Source of the DNA: Pseudomonas juntendi
GTDB taxonomy: Bacteria; Pseudomonadota; Gammaproteobacteria; Pseudomonadales; Pseudomonadaceae
DNA length: 61,359 nucleotides
Direction: 5' to 3'
NCBI RefSeq assembly: GCF_009932375.1
Contig: NZ_BLJG01000013.1
Coordinates: forward strand, 1-61,359
Below the pieces are notes generated by a model. That model did no database searches, was not told where the DNA came from, and saw only the letters and a program-made list of their open reading frames with translations. The translations under genes and the position numbers were made by a program. This document shows, piece after piece, positions 53,895 through 61,359 of the stretch. Each line of letters opens with the position of its first letter. The stretch's first letter is position 1.

Positions 53895-54000
53895 CCTGTG
53901 GGAGCGGGCGTGCCCGCGAAACAGGCGACGCGGTATAGGCACCAGCTTCACCGTAGATCGCCTGCAAGCCAGCGACCACAGGGAGCGTGCTGGCTTGCAG
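53895..54000. repeat. REP element and hairpin downstream of the binding-protein gene
   Basis: CCTGTGGGAGCGGGCGTGCC... REP at 53895-53920. Perfect 12-bp inverted repeat CTGCAAGCCAGC (53962-53973)/GCTGGCTTGCAG (53989-54000), 28 nt past the stop of the leftward gene, may be its terminator. Bases 53667-53894 hold nothing recognisable. Confidence 0.7.
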
Positions 54001-54027
54001 CCTCTGTACATCACCAGCGCTTCTGTT

Positions 54028-54801
54028 TCACGGGCGAGCGACAGACGGGTTGTCGCTACGGCCCATCCCTGCATACCGCTGGAGGATCCGCTCGACTTCC
54101 CCCGTCTGCTTCAGCCGCACCAAGGCCCGCAGCAGCCCTTGGGTGGGTATCGCCGGGTCGTTGCGCACCATGCACCCCAGGTCCTGCTCCTCCAGCACTG
54201 CCAGCACTTGCAGTTGCCGAGCTGCCGGCTGCCCCTGGTTGAACCACTGCAGCGACAACTCGTTGCTCACTGCATGGCGATAGCGGTGGGCTTGCAGTTT
54301 CTGCAGGACCAGCAGCTGGCTGCGGCTGTCTTCGCGGCTCAGCCGGCCTTGGTCCAGCAGGGGTTGCAAGGTTGGATAGGTGTACCCCAGCACTGTACCG
54401 ATGGCCTGGGGCGGCAGTTGTTCTGCTGCGACCGGGTTGCTGTCGCCAAGGCGCCCCACCAGCACGTCGCGCTGGTGGAACAGCGGGATGCTCCAGACAA
54501 AGTCCCCCGGGCGGTCATTGAACCACTGCGTGCTGACGTAGCAGCGCACATCAATGTCACCGCTGTTCATGGCCTCCTGCAAGCGCAGCCTGGCCATCAC
54601 GTGATACTGCGGGCGGACCCCTGCTTCCCGGGCCAGCGCCTGTACAAGGTCATAGACCAGGCCCTCGACCGGCTGGTCATCTTCAATCCGCACCAGCGGC
54701 ATGCTCCAGCTTTCAGCCACGGAAAAACGCAGCACCGGCTGTTCTGCCACGCTCTGGGTAGCCCAGACCAACAGCAAGGCCAGCAGTTTTCGCAAAAGCA
54801 T
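54028..54801 (-). CDS. Periplasmic solute-binding protein (family 3-like)
   Basis: A 257-residue exported protein with signal peptide LLRKLLALLLVWATQSVAEQ and an extracellular solute-binding family 3 fold (SMPLVRIEDDQPVEGLVYDL, DIDVRCYVSTQWF, IPLFHQRDVLVGRL, IPTQGLLRALVRLKQTGEVE). ATG 54801 is close behind GGGAGGAG; a TTG five codons earlier or two later are alternatives. No ABC permease or ATPase is nearby, so it may be a stand-alone sensor or regulator. Confidence 0.85.
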   Translation of the reverse strand: MLLRKLLALLLVWATQSVAEQPVLRFSVAESWSMPLVRIEDDQPVEGLVYDLVQALAREAGVRPQYHVMARLRLQEAMNSGDIDVRCYVSTQWFNDRPGDFVWSIPLFHQRDVLVGRLGDSNPVAAEQLPPQAIGTVLGYTYPTLQPLLDQGRLSREDSRSQLLVLQKLQAHRYRHAVSNELSLQWFNQGQPAARQLQVLAVLEEQDLGCMVRNDPAIPTQGLLRALVRLKQTGEVERILQRYAGMGRSDNPSVARP

Positions 54802-54921
54802 CTCCTCCCTGGACAACAGGCGCCCGCTTCATAGCTTAGACGAGCTGCGCAGGGTGCAATTTTGCCCCCGCTCCGCTAGCATTAGCGATCTTCCGCTCGA
54901 TCAGGCTACGATGGTTTTTCG

Positions 54922-56982
54922 ATGAGTTATCAGGTTCTTGCACGTAAATGGCGTCCGCGCTCGTTCCGCGAAATGGTCGGCCAGACCCATGTGCTCAAGG
55001 CCTTGATCAATGCCTTGGACAACCAGCGCCTTCACCATGCCTACCTGTTCACGGGTACTCGTGGCGTGGGCAAGACTACCATTGCCCGTATCATCGCCAA
55101 ATGCCTGAACTGCGAGACGGGCATCACCTCCACGCCCTGCGGCACCTGTTCGGTGTGCCGGGAGATCGACGAGGGCCGCTTCGTCGACCTGATCGAAATC
55201 GACGCCGCCAGCCGTACCAAGGTCGAGGACACCCGCGAACTGCTCGATAACGTGCAGTACGCGCCCAGCCGTGGGCGCTTCAAGGTCTACCTGATCGACG
55301 AAGTGCACATGCTCTCGACGCACTCGTTCAATGCCTTGCTCAAGACCCTGGAAGAGCCGCCGCCGTACGTCAAGTTCATCCTGGCCACCACCGATCCGCA
55401 GAAGCTGCCGGCCACCATCCTGTCGCGTTGCCTGCAGTTCTCGCTGAAGAACATGAGCCCAGAGCGGGTGGTCGAGCACCTCAGCCATGTGCTGGCTGCG
55501 GAGAACGTCCCGTTCGAGGCAGATGCCCTGTGGCTGTTGGGCCGCGCCGCCGACGGTTCCATGCGTGACGCCATGAGCCTGACCGACCAGGCCATCGCAT
55601 TCGGCGAAGGCAAGGTGCTGGCCGCCGATGTGCGGGCCATGCTCGGTAGCCTCGACCACGGGCAGGTCTATGGGGTGCTGCAGGCGCTGCTCGAGGGCGA
55701 TGCCCGGGCCCTGCTGGAGGCCGTGCGCAACCTGGCCGAGCAAGGGCCGGACTGGGCTGGCGTGCTGGCGGAAATGCTCAACGTGCTGCACCGTGTAGCC
55801 ATCGCCCAGGCGCTGCCCGAGGCAGTGGACAACGGCCAGGGCGACCGTGACCGGGTGCTGGCGCTGGCCCAGGCATTACCGGCCGAGGATGTGCAGTTCT
55901 ATTACCAGATGGGCCTGATCGGTCGGCGTGACCTGCCGCTGGCGCCGGACCCGCGTGGTGGCTTCGAGATGGTCTTGTTGCGGATGCTCGCCTTCCGCCC
56001 GGCCGACACCGACGATGCGCCGAAACCGGTGCTAAAGCCAGTGGGGATCAGCCAGGCCACAGCTGATCCTGCCAACCCGGTGGCAGCCCCTGCGCCTGCC
56101 GTGCCGCCGCCCGCCGCCGAGCCTGCGCCCGCTGCGCCCGCGCCGCTGGTAGTGCCGCCGCCAGCCACGGTGGACCATGAGCCCGAGCTGCCCGCAGACG
56201 CCGAGCTGAGGGCCGAAGTCGAGGCCATTTCGGTGCCTGAGCCCGTCGCCGAGGTGGTCGACCTGCCGTGGGAGGACCCAGCCCCGACCAGCGCGCCTGT
56301 TGCAGAGCCTGTTGCCGAGCCCGCGTCAGCCCAGCGGCCGACCCCGCAGGCGGCGCCTACGGCCGCGCCTGCCGTGCATGACGAGCCGCCTTTCGACCCG
56401 TCTGCCTACGCCGCCGTTGGCATGGACCGGGACGACGAGCCGCCGCTGGACGAAGACTACTATGGCGGCGAAAGCGATCCGGTTGGCTTCAGCTACCTAG
56501 ACGAGTTGGCCGAACACGTTCAGGAAGAAGCCCCTGCGCCCGCGCCTGCCCCGTTGCCAGCCGCCAAGCCGGCCACCGGTCTGGCCCTGCAATGGCTGGA
56601 ATTATTCCCACAGTTGCCTGTCTCGGGTATGACAGGCAACATCGCAGCAAACTGTACGCTGATTGCCGCCGATGGCGACGACTGGCTGCTGCACCTGGAC
56701 CCAGGCCAGGGTGCGCTGTTCAACACGACCCAGCAGCGGCGCCTTAACGAGGCGCTCAACCAGCATCTGGGGCGCACGTTGAACCTGCGCATCGAACTGG
56801 TCCTGCCCGAGCAGGAAACCCCGGCCCAGGCCGCCGCGCGCAAGCGGGCCGAGCGTCAGCAGGGCGCCGTCGCCTCGATCGAGCAGGATCCATTGATCCA
56901 GCAGATGATCAAGTTGTTCGGTGCCAAGGTGCGGCAGGATACTATTGAGCCTGTAGAAGCCCTGGCCAACCAGGGCCAGTAA
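54922..56982 (+). CDS. dnaX: DNA polymerase III subunit tau
   Basis: A 686-residue clamp-loader ATPase. Walker A in TGTRGVGKTTIARIIAKCLN, zinc-binding cysteines CETGITSTPCGTCSVCREID, Walker B LIDEVHMLSTHSFNALLKTL, and sensor motif SRCLQFSLKNM. A Pro/Ala-rich linker (about 370-520) leads to the C-terminal tau domain that contacts DnaE and DnaB. I saw no A-AAA-AAG slippery heptamer, so a gamma product by the E. coli mechanism is not predicted. Confidence 0.96.
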   Translation: MSYQVLARKWRPRSFREMVGQTHVLKALINALDNQRLHHAYLFTGTRGVGKTTIARIIAKCLNCETGITSTPCGTCSVCREIDEGRFVDLIEIDAASRTKVEDTRELLDNVQYAPSRGRFKVYLIDEVHMLSTHSFNALLKTLEEPPPYVKFILATTDPQKLPATILSRCLQFSLKNMSPERVVEHLSHVLAAENVPFEADALWLLGRAADGSMRDAMSLTDQAIAFGEGKVLAADVRAMLGSLDHGQVYGVLQALLEGDARALLEAVRNLAEQGPDWAGVLAEMLNVLHRVAIAQALPEAVDNGQGDRDRVLALAQALPAEDVQFYYQMGLIGRRDLPLAPDPRGGFEMVLLRMLAFRPADTDDAPKPVLKPVGISQATADPANPVAAPAPAVPPPAAEPAPAAPAPLVVPPPATVDHEPELPADAELRAEVEAISVPEPVAEVVDLPWEDPAPTSAPVAEPVAEPASAQRPTPQAAPTAAPAVHDEPPFDPSAYAAVGMDRDDEPPLDEDYYGGESDPVGFSYLDELAEHVQEEAPAPAPAPLPAAKPATGLALQWLELFPQLPVSGMTGNIAANCTLIAADGDDWLLHLDPGQGALFNTTQQRRLNEALNQHLGRTLNLRIELVLPEQETPAQAAARKRAERQQGAVASIEQDPLIQQMIKLFGAKVRQDTIEPVEALANQGQ

Positions 56983-57046
56983 CGGATAACCCTGCGGCCG
57001 GCCCGGCGCCGGGCCGCATCAAATGACCCAATCGAGGTATACCCCC

Positions 57047-57382
57047 ATGATGAAAGGTGGCATGGCCGGCCTGATGAAGCAGGCCCAGCAGATGCAGGAA
57101 AAAATGCAGAAAATGCAGGAAGAGCTGGCCAACGCCGAAGTCACCGGCCAGTCTGGTGGCGGCCTGGTGAGCGTGGTGATGACCGGTCGTCACGACGTCA
57201 AGCGCGTCAGCATCGACCAGAGCCTGATGTCGACCGATGAAGATGACAAGGAAGTGCTGGAAGACCTGATCGCCGCTGCGTTGAACGATGCAGTGCGCAA
57301 AGTGGAGCAGAGCAGCCAGGAAAAAATGGGCGGCATGACCGCCGGCATGCAGCTGCCGCCGGGCTTCAAGATGCCGTTCTAA
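57047..57382 (+). CDS. ybaB: YbaB/EbfC nucleoid-associated protein
   Basis: A 111-residue YbaB-family DNA-binding protein. N-terminal helix [20 protein letters not shown], central strand [20 protein letters not shown], and C-terminal [18 protein letters not shown] 57047 follows GAGG. Sits in the conserved dnaX-ybaB-recR order. Confidence 0.94.
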   Translation: MMKGGMAGLMKQAQQMQEKMQKMQEELANAEVTGQSGGGLVSVVMTGRHDVKRVSIDQSLMSTDEDDKEVLEDLIAAALNDAVRKVEQSSQEKMGGMTAGMQLPPGFKMPF

Positions 57383-57396
57383 GGCATGCGCCCTCG

Positions 57397-57430
57397 AAAA
57401 CCGCCGCTGACACCAGCGGCGGTTTTTTTT
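57397..57430 (+). terminator. Rho-independent terminator after ybaB
   Basis: CCGCCGCT, 6-nt loop, AGCGGCGG then eight T, 19 nt after the ybaB stop. It implies that recR has its own promoter in 57431-57554. Confidence 0.92.
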
Positions 57431-57554
57431 GTGCGTACTGGCAGCCGCCGCGGTCATTATTCTTGACCCGGCGCGCTCCCACCCGGAGGCTGATTTGACG
57501 CCACTGCCCCCGCTGGGTATAAACCGCCCCTTATTGAATTGTCAGGCCTTCCCC

Positions 57555-58157
57555 ATGAGCTTCAGCCCCCTTATCCGCCAATTGATCGACGGCCTGCGCA
57601 TCTTGCCAGGTGTAGGCCAGAAAACCGCCCAGCGCATGGCCCTGCAACTGCTCGAGCGTGACCGTAGCGGGGGGCTGCGCCTGGCCCAGGCTTTGACCCA
57701 GGCCATGGAAGGGGTAGGGCATTGCCGGCAGTGCCGCACCCTGACTGAGCAGGACCTGTGCCCACAGTGTGCTGACCCGCGGCGTGACGACACCCAGCTG
57801 TGTGTGGTCGAGGGGCCGACCGATGTGTATGCGGTCGAGCAGGCCGGCTACCGCGGCCGTTACTTCGTGCTCAAAGGCCATCTGTCGCCACTGGACGGCC
57901 TGGGGCCGGAGGCCATCGGCATTCCGCAACTGATGGCGCGGATCGAAGAGCAGGGTACCTTTACCGAGGTGATCCTGGCGACCAACCCGACCGTGGAAGG
58001 CGAGGCGACGGCGCATTACATCGCGCAACTGCTCAATGAAAAAGGCCTGGTGGCCTCGCGCATCGCCCATGGTGTACCCCTGGGCGGGGAGCTCGAACTG
58101 GTGGATGGCGGAACACTGGCCCATGCCTTTGCCGGGCGGCGGCCGATTTCGCTCTGA
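57555..58157 (+). CDS. recR: Recombination protein RecR
   Basis: A 200-residue RecFOR-pathway protein. HhH ([20 protein letters not shown]), Cys4 zinc finger ([20 protein letters not shown]), Toprim domain ([16 protein letters not shown]), and Walker-like C-terminus ([20 protein letters not shown]). ATG 57555 selected to match the family start; upstream frame is a shadow. Confidence 0.96.
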   Translation: MSFSPLIRQLIDGLRILPGVGQKTAQRMALQLLERDRSGGLRLAQALTQAMEGVGHCRQCRTLTEQDLCPQCADPRRDDTQLCVVEGPTDVYAVEQAGYRGRYFVLKGHLSPLDGLGPEAIGIPQLMARIEEQGTFTEVILATNPTVEGEATAHYIAQLLNEKGLVASRIAHGVPLGGELELVDGGTLAHAFAGRRPISL

Positions 58158-58313
58158 AGCTGCAAGCTGCAAGCTACAAGCTACAAGCTACAAGCTACAA
58201 GCTACAAGCTACAAGCTACAAGCTACAAGCAAAAGCAGATCGGCTTTTGCTTGTAGCTTGCGACTTGCGACTTGCGACTTGCGACTTGCGACTTGCGACT
58301 TGCGCGGCTTGCG
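58158..58313. repeat. Mirrored heptad arrays with central hairpin
   Basis: Eight CTACAAG units (about 58175-58230) are followed by GCAAAAGC-agatcg-GCTTTTGC, then TTGTAGCTTG and six CGACTTG units (58261-58302). CAAG words on the left face CTTG words on the right, so the whole can fold into one hairpin. It fills the space between the convergent recR and apt and probably also terminates both. Confidence 0.92.
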
Positions 58314-58315
58314 CC

Positions 58316-58864
58316 TCAATACTCGCTGAGGGAAAACTCGGTCAGGCAGAAGGTCGGCACCCCGGCCGCCTGCAGCCGGCGCGAGCCGTCCAGTTCGGGT
58401 AGGTCGATGATCGCGGCGGCCTCGAACACTTGCGCACCGGTGCGGCGCACCAGGTTGGCCGCTGCCAGCAAGGTCCCGCCAGTGGCGATCAAGTCATCGA
58501 AAATCAACACCGAATCGCCTTCGCACAGGCTGTCGGCGTGCACCTCCAGGAAGGCCTCGCCGTACTCGGTCTGGTAACCCTCGCTCAGCACGTCGGCTGG
58601 CAGCTTGCCTTGCTTGCGGAACAGGATCAGTGGCTTGTTCAACTGGTGGGCGATGATCGAACCAATCAGGAAACCCCGCGCGTCCATGGCGCCAATGTGG
58701 CTGAACTCAGCCTCGACATAGCGCTCGATGAACTGGTCGGCCACATAGCGCAGCCCGCGCGGCGACTGGAACAGCGGGGTGATGTCACGGAAGATCACGC
58801 CGGGCTTGGGGAAGTCCACCACCGGGCGGATCAGGGCTTTGAGGTCGAAGGCGTCGCTGTGCAT
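58316..58864 (-). CDS. apt: Adenine phosphoribosyltransferase
   Basis: A 182-residue salvage enzyme making AMP from adenine and PRPP. PRPP motif [18 protein letters not shown]-terminal [20 protein letters not shown] and [18 protein letters not shown] are typical. ATG 58864 chosen because it begins where the family begins. Ends two bases from the heptad array. Confidence 0.96.
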
Positions 58865-58919
58865 TGTTGCGGGTATCCTGGGAAAACGAATGCCCAAGTA
58901 TACCCGCTAAAGACCGGCC

Positions 58920-59654
58920 TCAGGCCTCCATTGCACCACCGGCCAGCGCACACAGCTGGATCGGGTCGAGGATGTGCACTTCCTTGCCTTCGGCGCGCAG
59001 CAGGCCGTTCTGCTGGAAGCGGGTGAACACCCGTGACACGGTTTCCACTGCCAGGCCCAGGTAGTTGCCGATTTCGTTGCGCGACATGCTCAGGCGGAAC
59101 TGGTTGGCCGAATAGCCGCGGGCGCGGAAGCGCGCCGACAGGTTCACCAGGAACGTGGCAATGCGCTCGTCGGCGGTTTTTTTCGACAGCAGCAGCATCA
59201 TTTGCTGGTCATCGCGGATTTCACGGCTCATTACCCGCATCAGCTGGCGGCGCAGCTGCGGGAGCTGGACCGACAGTTCGTCGAGGCGCTCGAAGGGGAT
59301 TTCGCACACCGAGGTGGTTTCCTGAGCTTGCGCCGACACCGGGTAGGCTTCGGTGTCCATGCCCGACAGGCCGACCAGTTCGCTGGGCAGGTGGAAACCG
59401 GTGATCTGTTCTTCGCCGCTGTCGCTGAGGCTGAAGGTTTTCAGGGCGCCGGAGCGTACCGCGTAGACCGAGCCAAAATTGTCACCCTGGCGGAACAGAA
59501 ACTCGCCTTTTTTCAGCGGACGCCCGCGTTTGACGATTTCATCCAGTGCATCCATGTCTTCCAGGTTGAGTGAAAGAGGCAGGCACAGGGGGGCCAGGCT
59601 GCAATCCTTGCAATGGGCCTGGTTGTGAGGGCGCAGTTTGACTGGCTCGGACAT
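58920..59654 (-). CDS. anr: Anaerobic regulator ANR (FNR family)
   Basis: A 244-residue oxygen-sensing CRP/FNR regulator. Cluster cysteines C15, C18, C24 and C117 ([25 protein letters not shown]). cNMP-like domain ([20 protein letters not shown]) and a helix-turn-helix, [20 protein letters not shown], with the E..SR FNR recognition pattern (ETVSRVFTR). ATG 59654 follows AAGGAT. It activates genes with TTGAT-N4-ATCAA boxes in low oxygen; one lies before hemN. Confidence 0.95.
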   Translation of the reverse strand: MSEPVKLRPHNQAHCKDCSLAPLCLPLSLNLEDMDALDEIVKRGRPLKKGEFLFRQGDNFGSVYAVRSGALKTFSLSDSGEEQITGFHLPSELVGLSGMDTEAYPVSAQAQETTSVCEIPFERLDELSVQLPQLRRQLMRVMSREIRDDQQMMLLLSKKTADERIATFLVNLSARFRARGYSANQFRLSMSRNEIGNYLGLAVETVSRVFTRFQQNGLLRAEGKEVHILDPIQLCALAGGAMEA

Positions 59655-59840
59655 TTGGATCGATCCTTGTGGGAAAGCACACATAAGTCGTAAGGGTAAC
59701 CTACGACACAGGGTGTAGGCCAGTGTGCGCATCGATGCTGCGCGCTGGCAAAACCCCGGCAGGTGCCCTGCCGGGAGTCCTCGTTCGCCCATAGTGTGCC
59801 CGGCAAGGTGGCGTGTCCATGCGGTTGAACGTCTCGCTTT

Positions 59841-61223
59841 TCAGATAACCCGGGAGAAACGCTGGCGGTTCTGCATCGCCAGGTAGGCATCGAACACCAT
59901 GCATACCGAACGCGCCAGCAGGCGCCCGGCCGGGAGAATGCGGATGCCCTTGTCGTCCAGGCTGATCAGGCCGTCGCGCTGCAGGGTCAGCAGTTCTGGC
60001 CAGAGGTGGTCGAAGTAACCGCGGAAATCGATGGTGAACGCTTGCTCGATGGGTTCGTAATCCAGCTGGAAATGGCAGATCAGTTGCTGGATGACCGCCC
60101 GGCGGATGCGGTCGTCATGGTTGCACAGCAGGCCGCGCTGGGTCGCCAGTTGGGCGTTGGTCAGGCTGTCCTGGTAGGTGTTGAGGTCACTGCTGTTCTG
60201 GCAGTACAAGTCGCCGATCTGGCTGATGGCCGACACGCCAAGGCCGATGAGGTCGCAGTGCCCGTGGGTGGTATAGCCCTGGAAATTGCGCTGCAGGGTG
60301 CCTTCTTCCTGGGCGATGGCCAGCTCGTCGTCGGGCAGGGCGAAATGGTCCATGCCGATATAGCGGTAGCCAGCGGCGGTCAACTGCTCGATGGTGGCGT
60401 GCAGCATCTCCAGCTTGGCGGCCGCGCTGGGCAGGTCGCTGCTGTCGATCCGCCGTTGCGGCATGAAGCGTTCGGGCAGGTGGGCGTAGTTGAACACCGA
60501 CAAGCGGTCGGGTTGCAGGCGGATCACCTCTTCGACGGTGCGGGCGAAGCCTTGCGGGGTTTGCTTGGGCAGGCCGTAGATCAGGTCGAGGTTGATCGAG
60601 CGGAATTGCAAGGTGCGCGCCGCCTCGATCAGGGTGCGGGTCTGCTCCAGGCTTTGCAGGCGGTTGATCGCGCGCTGCACGGCGGGGTCGAGGTCTTGCA
60701 CGCCGAGGCTGACGCGGTTGAAACCCAGTTCACGCAGCAGGCCCATGGTCGACCAGTCGGCTTCGCGCGGGTCGATCTCGATGCCGTAGTCGCCGGAGTC
60801 ATCGTCCAGCAAGTGGAAGTGCTGGCGCAGGGTAGTCATCAGCTGGCGCAGTTCCACATGGCTGAGGAAGGTCGGGGTGCCGCCGCCGAAATGCAGCTGT
60901 TCCACCCGCTGTTTCGGTGCCAGGTGGCAGGCGATCAGCTGAATCTCCTGCTCCAGGCGCTGCAGGTATGGCGCGGCGCGGGCGCGGTCCTTGGTGATGA
61001 CTTTGTTGCAGGCGCAGTAGTAGCAGATGTTGGCGCAGAACGGCACATGCACATACAGCGACAGCGGGCGTACCGCCCGGCGGCTTTCGCGCAGGGCGTG
61101 GAGCAGGTCGAAGGAACCCACCTCGCTGTGCAGTTGCACGGCGGTCGGGTAGGAGGTGTAGCGTGGCCCGGCAAGATCGTAGCGGCGGATCAGGTCGGTA
61201 TCCCAACGAATGTCGTCGAGCAT
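59841..61223 (-). CDS. hemN: Oxygen-independent coproporphyrinogen III dehydrogenase
   Basis: A 460-residue radical-SAM enzyme of heme synthesis used without oxygen. Cluster motif C-x3-C-x2-C in VPFCANICYYCACNK, GGGTPTFLSH, and GLGVSAISQIGDLYCQN. Starts MLDDIRWDTDLIRRYDLAGP at ATG 61223, the usual family start. An ANR box lies ~65-80 nt upstream and anr is the next gene downstream, so ANR control is likely. Confidence 0.96.
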   Translation of the reverse strand: MLDDIRWDTDLIRRYDLAGPRYTSYPTAVQLHSEVGSFDLLHALRESRRAVRPLSLYVHVPFCANICYYCACNKVITKDRARAAPYLQRLEQEIQLIACHLAPKQRVEQLHFGGGTPTFLSHVELRQLMTTLRQHFHLLDDDSGDYGIEIDPREADWSTMGLLRELGFNRVSLGVQDLDPAVQRAINRLQSLEQTRTLIEAARTLQFRSINLDLIYGLPKQTPQGFARTVEEVIRLQPDRLSVFNYAHLPERFMPQRRIDSSDLPSAAAKLEMLHATIEQLTAAGYRYIGMDHFALPDDELAIAQEEGTLQRNFQGYTTHGHCDLIGLGVSAISQIGDLYCQNSSDLNTYQDSLTNAQLATQRGLLCNHDDRIRRAVIQQLICHFQLDYEPIEQAFTIDFRGYFDHLWPELLTLQRDGLISLDDKGIRILPAGRLLARSVCMVFDAYLAMQNRQRFSRVI

Positions 61224-61286
61224 GTGGGCGGTCCCCGGAAAGAGCAGCAGTGAACCGGAGTCTATGGGCGTCTGTAGGAATCTGTG

Positions 61287-61300
61287 TTGATTTGTATCAA
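61287..61300. promoter_or_regulatory. ANR/FNR box upstream of hemN
   Basis: TTGATTTGTATCAA is an exact match to TTGAT-N4-ATCAA, 64-77 nt before the hemN start codon, fitting a class II activator site. Confidence 0.88.
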
Positions 61301-61359
61301 GCGCCAAGCCGCAAGCCGCAAGCGGCAAGCGGCAAGCGGCAAGTCGAAAGTCGAAAGTC
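61298..61359. repeat. CAAG heptad array at window end
   Basis: Seven CAAG words at exact 7-nt spacing (61298 to 61340), mostly CAAGCGG and CAAGCCG, then AAAGTCG units running off the window. Same family as the arrays at 32169 and 58158; any mirrored half would lie beyond the window. Confidence 0.85.

Noticed and set aside
58158..58313. CRISPR-like array
   Set aside because: Units are 7-nt tandem repeats without spacers and with mirrored halves; no cas genes nearby.

Overview
The window is high-GC gammaproteobacterial chromosome, most consistent with the Pseudomonas putida group. Supporting signs are the zipA-ligA and dnaX-ybaB-recR-apt-anr-hemN gene order, many Pseudomonas-type REP palindromes (cores such as GTGGGAGCGGGCATGCCCGCGAA), a TIGR03862-type flavoprotein next to rhlE, and a large purine-degradation cluster. 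No rRNA, tRNA or CRISPR array was seen. The one structural RNA is the 4.5S signal recognition particle RNA near 53.6 kb.

363-7416: a 7.05-kb, visibly less GC-rich mobile element inserted in codon 28 of a histone-deacetylase-family gene. Its right end carries a large serine integrase and its left end a small serine recombinase. Joining the two ends rebuilds an attP whose 15-bp inverted arms are centred exactly on a CT dinucleotide inside the 4-bp junction identity GCCT. Between the recombinases lies a leftward operon of six overlapping unknown genes: a Zn-ribbon protein, two orphans, two ribbon-helix-helix-like proteins (one only 58 codons) and a 513-aa Zn-finger/HNH-like protein.

7.4-25 kb: the rest of the deacetylase gene, then core and housekeeping genes: flavoprotein, rhlE, an EamA transporter, an epsilon-like exonuclease, a NYN protein, DUF2076, a YciC-like membrane protein, hrpB, a lipoprotein, a cation diffusion facilitator, a DUF6515-like protein, an Lrp regulator, a DUF2788 protein, rluE, amn and an AidB-like acyl-CoA dehydrogenase.

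25.2-28.5 kb: a type VI secretion accessory locus. A PAAR effector with a glycine-zipper C-terminus overlaps a membrane immunity-like gene. A membrane-protein pseudogene with an in-frame TGA follows. Next comes a second copy of the effector leader fused directly to the last ~30 codons of a lost effector and a paralogous immunity gene.

28.7-46.2 kb: purine uptake and catabolism. It holds two Tsx-like outer-membrane channels, two purine permeases, guaD, xdhABC, puuD, hiuH, uraD, puuE and allA, with two GntR/FCD regulators. Two palindrome classes (TTGTnTACAA-like and TTGACC-n2-GGTCAA-like) lie in the divergent promoter regions. Together these cover guanine/xanthine to ureidoglycolate except allantoicase, which is not in the window.

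46.2-61.4 kb: smc (3 nt after the second gntR), zipA, ligA, ffs, a periplasmic binding protein, dnaX-ybaB-recR, apt, anr and hemN, with a canonical ANR/FNR box upstream of hemN. Three intergenic regions (32.2, 58.2 and 61.3 kb) carry arrays with CAAG or CTTG every 7 nt.
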